32,478 bases of DNA. Source: Pseudogracilibacillus sp. Its GTDB lineage: Bacteria > Bacillota > Bacilli > Bacillales > Amphibacillaceae. Made by a program: the position numbers and the translations under genes. The notes beneath the pieces were generated by a model, which was not told the DNA's origin, searched no databases, and worked only from the letters and a program-made list of their open reading frames with translations. Shown here one piece after another: positions 27,128 through 32,478 of the stretch (within the stretch, counting starts at the first letter, position 1; each line of letters begins with the position of its first letter). Location: positions 1 to 32,478 of the forward strand of contig JAPFCO010000210.1 of assembly GCA_026169505.1 (NCBI GenBank), read 5' to 3'.

Positions 27128-27466
27128 TTATTTAAACAAACATTGTTTTTTTAATAAATGGGTAATACTTCTTTTCATTTGATTTCCATTCATATGTACA
27201 GTAGGTTTTCGTGCAATAATAATAATATCAACGTCCGGTATGATTTGATCTTCTAGTTGAATAAATGATTCCCGTATTAATCGCTTAATCCTGTTTCGTA
27301 TAACCGCATTTCCTATTTTCTTTCCAACAGAAATTCCAATTTTGAAATGATCTTGCATCACTTTCGGTTTATAGTAAATGACAAGCTCACGATTTGCAAA
27401 AGATTTACCTGTTCGCAATATACTTTGAAACTCACTATTTTTCTTAACTCGGTAAGCTTTCCTCAT
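27128..27466 (-). CDS. rnpA: ribonuclease P protein component
   Basis: A 112-residue basic protein that binds the catalytic RNA of RNase P and the leader of precursor tRNAs. The signature IGNAVIRNRIKRLIRES is intact, with RVKKNSEFQSILRTGKSFANR at the N-terminus. The ORF track starts at a GTG overlapping AAAGGTG; the ATG at 27466 is 6 bases from that site and fits the family start. It lies between rpmH and spoIIIJ, with a terminator-like hairpin separating it from rpmH. Confidence 0.96.
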   Translation of the reverse strand: MRKAYRVKKNSEFQSILRTGKSFANRELVIYYKPKVMQDHFKIGISVGKKIGNAVIRNRIKRLIRESFIQLEDQIIPDVDIIIIARKPTVHMNGNQMKRSITHLLKKQCLFK

Positions 27467-27514
27467 TGCTATCACCTTTTAATTTGTTACAAAAATTAAA
27501 TTAAAGCTAAAAAA

Positions 27515-27537
27515 GACCACTGACATGCTGACAGTGG
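27515..27537 (-). terminator. hairpin terminator or attenuator between rpmH and rnpA
   Basis: On the minus strand CCACTG and CAGTGG pair (loop of 9) and are followed by TCTTTTTT. It begins 1 base after the rpmH stop and would reduce rnpA relative to the abundant L34 transcript. Confidence 0.6.
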
Positions 27538-27538
27538 C

Positions 27539-27673
27539 TTATGCAGATAAATTTTTTCTTCCCTTGTTGCGACGACGAGCAATTACTTTACGGCCATTCT
27601 TAGTACTCATACGCGCACGGAATCCATGTACCTTTTTACGTCTACGATTATTTGGTTGAAATGTTCTCTTCAT
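27539..27673 (-). CDS. rpmH: ribosomal protein bL34
   Basis: This 44-residue gene is absent from the ORF track because it is short. It reads [18 protein letters not shown] through [17 protein letters not shown] to GRKNLSA, the invariant L34 sequence of the large ribosomal subunit. The ATG has AAGGAGGTG 6 bases upstream. It is the gene next to oriC on the left side and heads the rpmH-rnpA-spoIIIJ-jag operon. A TATAAT at 27738-27743 on the minus strand is a possible -10, but its -35 is unclear. Confidence 0.98.
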   Translation of the reverse strand: MKRTFQPNNRRRKKVHGFRARMSTKNGRKVIARRRNKGRKNLSA

Positions 27674-28624
27674 TTCATGCACCTCCTTACAATATATAAA
27701 GAAACTTTACGAATTTGAAATAGGAGTCCGAACCCATATTATAACTTAAACTTTCATTTCAATCCACGTTTCCATAATAAAAAACTTTCCACGTAATTAT
27801 ACGCAAACTATTACTATTAGTCAATAGAGACTCTTTTAAGTTTACCTTGTTACGAACGATAATTGAAGCAATAAGGTAAGAATCAAAAATAACATGTGTA
27901 AAGTCCAACATAACTCTTACATGCGTATCTTATCATTAAATAATTAAATATCAAAATTGAATCGCTCACAACTAGGTCTCAAGTATTCTTAACTAATTAA
28001 TAAAAAGCAATCACTATAAGTGAAAAACGACATCCGAATTTCTCTTGCAACAAATTATATAATAGAAGAATAAAACACAATAACGAATATCTAAAAAATC
28101 TACATTATATCAACCTTCATATATTCCACATGTAAAATCCCCCTCACCTTCCATAAATCAGCTACTACTAAAATAATAGAAACTACCAATCTTATACACA
28201 ATTGAATAACATGTGTATAAATTCATTTTTAAATTTTCAACAATTATCGACAAGATTTCCACAAAAATAACAGCTGTTGATAGATTTTATGAACAACGTT
28301 AATAAAATATGGATAAATCGACATAAATATTGCAAAATGTATCGATTTTTGATATTGTTAATTGTGCTTCATCTTGTGAATAACTTTTTAACTCCATTAC
28401 TTATCCACAGATTGTGCATAAGATGTTAACAGTATTAACCTTCTTGTATATAGATTAACCACAATGTGAATACATTAGTTAATAGAACAAAGTTGCCCCG
28501 TCTCACATTTACATAAAAAAATATCATATTCCTTTCCTTCTTTCTTCTACTGTAAAATAGAGAAATTAAGAAAGGATTTTTATTCTTATGAACTAATATT
28601 GAAGGAAATAAAGAGGTGTAATAA
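27674..28624. other. 951-base rpmH-dnaA intergenic region, left part of oriC
   Basis: This is AT-rich DNA with the rpmH leader at the left (27674-27750), about 350 bases with no clear signal, then the DnaA-box cluster at 28122-28473 and the dnaA promoter and leader at the right. It corresponds to the incA/incB side of the bipartite B. subtilis origin. The minus-strand ORF at 28435-28635 runs through DnaA boxes and the dnaA start and is not credible. Confidence 0.85.
28122..28473. other. oriC DnaA-box cluster upstream of dnaA
   Basis: One perfect box TTATCCACA lies at 28401-28409 (+). Boxes with one mismatch: 28192 (+, TTATACACA), 28212 (-, same), 28244 (+, TTATCGACA), 28308 (-, TTATCCATA), 28375 (-, TTATTCACA), 28413 (-, TTATGCACA), 28455 (+, TTAACCACA). 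Boxes with two mismatches: 28122, 28255, 28275, 28465. The 28192/28212 pair is a perfect inverted repeat 11 bases apart. DnaA binding here would load the initiator and also repress dnaA. Confidence 0.88.
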
Positions 28625-29974
28625 TTGGAAAACATAGAGGAGTTATGGCAATATATTTTGACCGAAATGCAATCAAAGATAAGTAAACCCAGTTATGACA
28701 CATGGTTAAGCAAAACAGAAGTAAAGAAATTGAAAAAAGATACACTGTCTGTTGCAGTTCCAAATGAATTTACTAAAAATTGGTTAGATCAACGGTACAC
28801 AGAAGTCATTGATACATTACTATTTGAAATGACTGGATCTAAATTGTCCGTAAAATTCGAAATTGAAGATGAACAAGAAGACGAAGAGTTAGAAAATCTA
28901 GAGGATACAGAGGAAACGAGACAAGCGCATCCTACGAAAATTCAAAATATGTTAAATCCAAAATATACATTTGACACATTTGTTGTCGGTGCTGCAAACC
29001 GTTTTGCACATGCTGCTTCCCTTGCAGTTGCAGAAGCACCAGCTAAATCGTATAACCCGCTCTTTATATATGGAGGAGTAGGACTTGGTAAAACACATCT
29101 CATGCATGCTATTGCACATTACATTCGTGAGTATCATCCAGATCGCCGTGTCAGTTATTTATCTTCAGAAAAGTTTACAAATGAATTTATTAATTCCATT
29201 ATGGATAATAAAGCGGAAAACTTCCGTAACAAGTATCGCAATGTAGATATTTTGTTAGTCGATGATATTCAATTTCTAGCTGGAAAAGAATCTACACAAG
29301 AAGAGTTTTTCCATACATTTAATACATTGCATGAAGAAAATAAACAAATCATCATCTCAAGTGATCGACCACCGCGAGAAATTCCTACATTAGAAGAAAG
29401 ACTACGTTCTCGATTTGAGTGGGGATTAATTACTGACATTTCACCACCTGATCTAGAAACAAGAATTGCTATTTTATCAAAGAAGGCAAAAGCAGAAGGA
29501 TTAAACGATATTTCGAACGAAGTAATGTTATATATTGCAAATCAAATTGATACAAACATTCGGGAATTAGAGGGAGCTCTTATTCGCGTCATTGCTTATT
29601 CTTCTCTAGTTAATCGTGACATTGACACACAGCTAGCTACAGAAGCATTAAAAGATATTATTCCTAATAGTCGACCTAGAAAAATCACGATAAAAGTCGT
29701 TCAAAAATTCATTTCTGAAAAGTATAATGTTACAATCGATGAAATGTTATCAAGGAAACGAACAAAATCAATTGCATATCCACGTCAAGTAGCTATGTAT
29801 ATTACAAGAGAGCTAACAGATATGTCTTTACCAAAGATTGGCCAAGAATTTGGTGGACGAGATCATACGACTGTTATTCATGCTCATAAGAAAATTACAG
29901 AGTCAATAAAACAAGATCCAGAAGTCCAAGCAGAAATAAATAGTTACCTAGAAGATTTAAAAAGTACAATATAG
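28625..29974 (+). CDS. dnaA: chromosomal replication initiator DnaA
   Basis: A 449-residue AAA+ initiator. Domain I (1-80, [15 protein letters not shown]) is joined by a short acidic linker (about 80-105) to the ATPase domain with Walker A GGVGLGKT (150-157) and Walker B LLVDDIQF; domain IV holds the DNA-box signature [14 protein letters not shown]. It binds DnaA boxes and DnaA-trios to open oriC, and acts as a transcription factor. The start is TTG at 28625, with AGAGGTG 6 bases upstream; no ATG fits the family N-terminus. Weak initiation may be part of keeping DnaA low. Soj and Noc-region proteins next door regulate it. Confidence 0.98.
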   Translation: MENIEELWQYILTEMQSKISKPSYDTWLSKTEVKKLKKDTLSVAVPNEFTKNWLDQRYTEVIDTLLFEMTGSKLSVKFEIEDEQEDEELENLEDTEETRQAHPTKIQNMLNPKYTFDTFVVGAANRFAHAASLAVAEAPAKSYNPLFIYGGVGLGKTHLMHAIAHYIREYHPDRRVSYLSSEKFTNEFINSIMDNKAENFRNKYRNVDILLVDDIQFLAGKESTQEEFFHTFNTLHEENKQIIISSDRPPREIPTLEERLRSRFEWGLITDISPPDLETRIAILSKKAKAEGLNDISNEVMLYIANQIDTNIRELEGALIRVIAYSSLVNRDIDTQLATEALKDIIPNSRPRKITIKVVQKFISEKYNVTIDEMLSRKRTKSIAYPRQVAMYITRELTDMSLPKIGQEFGGRDHTTVIHAHKKITESIKQDPEVQAEINSYLEDLKSTI

Positions 29975-30014
29975 GGTTGTTCATAACTCAGCATTTGTTA
30001 TTTTTCTATACACA

Positions 30015-30125
30015 TGTTGATAACATCGACGAAATCAAGCAGTAAAAGATTTACACATTGTTATCCACATATCCACAAGGCCTATTACTATGATTACTTA
30101 TATTAATAATAAATAATATATAGCT
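30015..30125. other. oriC unwinding region: DnaA boxes, DnaA-trios and AT-rich DUE
   Basis: Between dnaA and dnaN lie a minus box TTATCAACA (30015-30023), a perfect TTATCCACA (30061-30069) and an overlapping ATATCCACA (30069-30077). After the 4-base AAGG comes a run of triplets CTA TTA CTA TGA TTA CTT (from 30082), matching the DnaA-trio pattern read on the other strand (3'-GAT-5' type), then AT-only DNA to about 30123. This is the B. subtilis basal unwinding layout: boxes, short GC stretch, trios, AT-rich element. Strand opening is expected here. Confidence 0.88.
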
Positions 30126-30147
30126 TTTTACAAAAAGGAGGAGCAAC

Positions 30148-31284
30148 ATGCAATTTAAAATAAATAAAAAACATTTATTAAATAGCATTCAATCCGTATC
30201 AAATGCGATATCAGCGAGAACTGTCGTTCCCATATTAACTGGAATGAAATTAGACGCAACACCTAATCGATTAACGTTAACAGGTAGTAATTCAGATATA
30301 ACAATTCAATCTCATATACCTAATGTAAAAGACGAAGAAGAAATCATTACAGCAATAACACCTGGGTCGATTGTATTGCCTGTACCACATTTCCCTGAAA
30401 TTATTAAAAAACTACCAGAAGATATTGTAAATATCACTGTAGATGAAAAATTTAAAACGACAATTCAATCAGGAAATGCTATTTTTACATTATATGGACA
30501 AAGTAGTGAGGAATATCCACAAATTCAAATGAATTTAATGGACGAACCTATTCAAATTAAAAGTAAACAGTTAAAAACGTTAATTAGACAAACTGTTTTT
30601 GCGGTATCTCAAATGGAAACACGTCCAATTTTAACAGGTGTTAATATATCCATAACAAAAGATTTATTAACTTTCACTGCTACAGATAGTCACAGACTAG
30701 CATTACGCTCCATACCTTTAGAAACTCATACATTTGATGATACGAATTTCGTTGTACCAGGTAACAGTTTACAAGAATTAAATAAAATTTTAGCTGATGA
30801 AGATGGTCTCATCAATATGTCATTTATGCAGAATCAAGTATTGTTTTATACAGATGAAGTATATTTCTTATCACGACTTCTAAGTGGAAATTATCCAGAA
30901 ACAGCACGATTAATTCCAAGTGAGAGTAATACATCCATCCACATATTTACAAAGGATCTGATTCAAACAATTGAGCGTGCAGCACTTTTATCGAATCGTG
31001 ATCAAAATAATGTCATCCGGTTAGATACATTAAGTGAGAACTCTATTGAAATATCCGGTAATTCACCTGATATCGGAAATGTAAAAGAACAACTTGATGT
31101 TGTTTCAATTGAGGGGAAAGAAATAAAAATTTCATTTAGTTCCAGGTACATGCTTGATACGTTAAAAACAATTGATAGTAAACAAGTTCGAATTGATTTC
31201 TCTGGAGCAATGCGCCCATTTGTGATTAGAACATCAGAAGAAGATCATATTTTACAATTAATTTTACCAGTACGTACTTTTTAA
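30148..31284 (+). CDS. dnaN: DNA polymerase III sliding clamp (beta subunit)
   Basis: A 378-residue ring-forming clamp with three copies of the clamp fold (about 1-125, 126-250, 251-378). MQFKINKKHLLNSIQSVSNAIS and TDSHRLALRS are family motifs; the C-terminus LQLILPVRTF is the conserved LPVRTY end with Phe for Tyr. It tethers polymerase and also serves mismatch repair and initiation control via YabA. The ATG has AAAAAGGAGGAG 5-6 bases upstream. It follows dnaA in the same direction, and a terminator lies about 165 bases downstream. Confidence 0.98.
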   Translation: MQFKINKKHLLNSIQSVSNAISARTVVPILTGMKLDATPNRLTLTGSNSDITIQSHIPNVKDEEEIITAITPGSIVLPVPHFPEIIKKLPEDIVNITVDEKFKTTIQSGNAIFTLYGQSSEEYPQIQMNLMDEPIQIKSKQLKTLIRQTVFAVSQMETRPILTGVNISITKDLLTFTATDSHRLALRSIPLETHTFDDTNFVVPGNSLQELNKILADEDGLINMSFMQNQVLFYTDEVYFLSRLLSGNYPETARLIPSESNTSIHIFTKDLIQTIERAALLSNRDQNNVIRLDTLSENSIEISGNSPDIGNVKEQLDVVSIEGKEIKISFSSRYMLDTLKTIDSKQVRIDFSGAMRPFVIRTSEEDHILQLILPVRTF

Positions 31285-31306
31285 ACTTGAAAAAATGACT
31301 TAACTG

Positions 31307-31422
31307 AGTGAATTTCATAATTATCCAATTTAGCCATATCACTACTAGATGTAGTTAAGAAAGATCCAACGAAACTACATTTTGTAATGATGTAGCATTA
31401 AATCTGTATTATGAAATTCACT
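31307..31422. repeat. 116-base element with perfect 15-base inverted ends
   Basis: AGTGAATTTCATAAT (31307-31321) and ATTATGAAATTCACT (31408-31422) are exactly complementary. Inside, ACTAC/GTAGT and CTACAT/ATGTAG can form two separate hairpins, or ATGTAGTT can pair with AACTACAT as one. It lies between the dnaN stop and its terminator. It may be a MITE-like insertion or a folded 3' UTR. No clear target-site duplication or transposase was found. Confidence 0.65.
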
Positions 31423-31448
31423 AAACTTTATAAACTATATGATTTTAA

Positions 31449-31479
31449 AAAGCTCTTTATGACAAAGGGCTTTCTTTTT
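31449..31479 (+). terminator. intrinsic terminator of dnaA-dnaN
   Basis: AAAGCTCTTT and AAAGGGCTTT form a 10-pair stem (one G-U) with loop ATGAC, followed by CTTTTTA. Confidence 0.85.
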
Positions 31480-31799
31480 ATTCTCTTACATATCGAAATT
31501 GCCTCTATAAAAAAGTGAGAAATTTACCATTTAGGTTATTTAAAGTTGTTTTTTTCTATTTACAAGATGATAAACGAAACGTTTTTAAATCGTTTGCTAA
31601 CAATCTGTATGTTTTAAAAGTCTTTTTACCTATATTAGAGAAGTTTTTCAATTAATTAGGGGTGGATCCTTTCATTCGGTCTAAATCTTTAGTAAAATAG
31701 ATAATAAGGCGATTTAAAGTGAATACTAAGCACATGATCATTTTAAAAAGTGTAAAGAATCATTTTAAGCATGAAAATGAATAAAAAGGATTGTATAGA

Positions 31800-32030
31800 A
31801 TGAAAACAGAAGAAATCCTCATTGAGGACGATTTTATTACTTTAAATCAATTACTTAAGTTAGCAAATGTATTTGAGTCAGGTGGCATGATTAAAAACTA
31901 TATAAAAGACGTTGGAGTGTATGTCAATGATGACCTAGAACAACGTCGTGGCAGAAAATTATATCATCAAGATATCATTCATATAGAAGATCAAATTATA
32001 TTAAAAATCGTGTCAAAAAAAGCTAAGTAG
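31800..32030 (+). CDS. rlbA: S4-domain RNA-binding protein RlbA/YaaA
   Basis: A 76-residue protein that is almost entirely an S4 RNA-binding fold ([39 protein letters not shown]). Relatives between dnaN and recF in Bacillota are called YaaA or RlbA and are thought to act on the ribosome or its assembly; direct evidence is limited. The ORF track starts at TTG 31791; the ATG at 31800 is better spaced from AAAAAGGA. recF starts 19 bases after its stop, so the two are likely co-transcribed. Confidence 0.93.
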   Translation: MKTEEILIEDDFITLNQLLKLANVFESGGMIKNYIKDVGVYVNDDLEQRRGRKLYHQDIIHIEDQIILKIVSKKAK

Positions 32031-32049
32031 TAGCAAACGAGGAATTTGC

Positions 32050-32478
32050 ATGTTTATAGAACAGATCCAATTAAAAAACTATCGTAATTATCATCAATTA
32101 GATGTCACATTTGATAATAAAGTAAATGTGATTATTGGTGAAAATGCTCAAGGTAAAACGAATTTATTAGAAGCGATTTATTTATTGGCATTTACGAAAT
32201 CATATCGTACATCAAATGATCGCGAATTAATTCGGTGGAATGAAGAATTTGCTAAAGTTACTGGAAGAATAGTAAAAAAACAAGATCGCACGATTCCTTT
32301 AGAATTAATTTTTCACAAAACAGGTAAAAAAGCTAAGTTAAATCATTTAGAACAAAAACGTTTAAGTGAATATATAGGTGCGATGAATGTAGTAATGTTT
32401 GCCCCTGAAGATCTAGCATTAGTAAAAGGATCTCCACAAGTTCGGCGCAGGTTTATCGATATGGAACTTGGTCAAATA
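32050..32478 (+). CDS. recF: RecF DNA repair protein, N-terminal part, cut by window end
   Basis: The first 143 residues of RecF, absent from the ORF track because the gene runs off the window. Walker A is GENAQGKT (30-37), followed by [18 protein letters not shown], a family hallmark. RecF is an SMC-like ATPase that, with RecO and RecR, loads RecA at gaps. The ATG has GAGG 7 bases upstream. The reading frame is open to the last base with no stop. Confidence 0.97.
   Translation, partial: MFIEQIQLKNYRNYHQLDVTFDNKVNVIIGENAQGKTNLLEAIYLLAFTKSYRTSNDRELIRWNEEFAKVTGRIVKKQDRTIPLELIFHKTGKKAKLNHLEQKRLSEYIGAMNVVMFAPEDLALVKGSPQVRRRFIDMELGQI

Larger units (their letters stand above)
31285..31799. other. 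515-base gap between dnaN and rlbA
   Basis: The gap is longer than the roughly 100-150 bases I recall for B. subtilis. It contains an inverted-repeat element (31307-31422), a dnaN terminator (31449-31479) and then about 320 bases of AT-rich DNA with a small AAACGA/TCGTTT inverted repeat near 31574-31597. The rlbA promoter must lie in the right part, but I cannot choose one. No ORF was recognised. Confidence 0.75.

Noticed and set aside
28474-28624. A specific dnaA promoter
   Set aside because: Several poor -35/-10 pairs can be drawn in this AT-rich DNA and none stands out.
28435-28635. 66-codon minus-strand ORF over the dnaA promoter
   Set aside because: It overlaps DnaA boxes and the dnaA start, has low-complexity hydrophobic content and no family resemblance.
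1-32478. CRISPR arrays, tRNA, rRNA, integrase or transposase genes
   Set aside because: I looked for regularly spaced repeats, cloverleaf patterns and mobile-element proteins and saw none; all long ORFs are housekeeping or small membrane proteins.

Overview
The window is the replication-origin region of a low-GC, endospore-forming member of the Bacillaceae. Gene content and order (walRK-yycHI-walJ, purA, dnaB, rplI, gdpP, yybS, rpsR-ssb-rpsF, ychF, yyaC, spo0J-soj-noc, rsmG-mnmG-mnmE, jag-spoIIIJ-rnpA-rpmH, oriC, dnaA-dnaN-rlbA-recF) match the conserved Bacillus-type origin map. AT-rich codon use and YyaC and SpoIIIJ homologues fit a relative of Oceanobacillus, Virgibacillus or Gracilibacillus. 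The genus is a guess from general resemblance.

Layout. 1-5,000 (minus): the WalRK cell-wall two-component operon, in the order walR, walK, yycH, yycI, walJ (cut by the window edge). 5,150-6,640: purA with its own terminator, sigma-A promoter and a probable PurR operator. 6,665-11,510 (minus): yybS, gdpP, rplI, dnaB (c-di-AMP turnover, ribosomal protein L9, replicative helicase). 11,680-12,180 (plus): a small unrecognised membrane protein, ending in a bidirectional terminator. 12,220-14,600 (minus): ychF, then rpsF-ssb-rpsR behind a structured leader that may be the S6:S18 autoregulatory element. 14,770-15,860 (minus): an MscS channel coupled to a DUF951 protein. 16,076-17,356: yyaC (plus, probable forespore promoter) converging on, and overlapping, a DUF554 membrane-protein gene. 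17,430-20,200: the chromosome segregation and nucleoid-occlusion cluster spo0J-soj-noc with a parS site on each side. 20,580-24,620: rsmG, mnmG, mnmE. 25,640-27,673: jag, spoIIIJ, rnpA, rpmH. 28,100-28,480: DnaA-box cluster. 28,625-31,284: dnaA and dnaN with the duplex-unwinding part of oriC between them. 31,800 to the end: rlbA and the start of recF.

Most leftward genes are on the minus strand and dnaA-dnaN-rlbA-recF on the plus strand, so transcription points away from the origin on both arms. The window joins replication initiation (DnaA, DnaN, DnaB, SSB, RecF), segregation (Soj, Spo0J, Noc, parS), translation (S6, S18, L9, L34, RNase P, tRNA and rRNA modification), membrane-protein insertion (SpoIIIJ/Jag) and cell-wall signalling (WalRK).

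I found no mobile gene cassette, CRISPR array, tRNA or rRNA, and nothing I would call a new protein system. The less ordinary content is in the non-coding DNA: a GC-rich inverted repeat pair and a set of nested hairpins between mnmE and jag, a 116-bp element with perfect 15-bp inverted ends between dnaN and rlbA, an isolated consensus DnaA box upstream of mnmE, and several regulatory sites that can be read directly (PurR, S6:S18-like leader, sigma-G-like promoter, parS, DnaA-trios).
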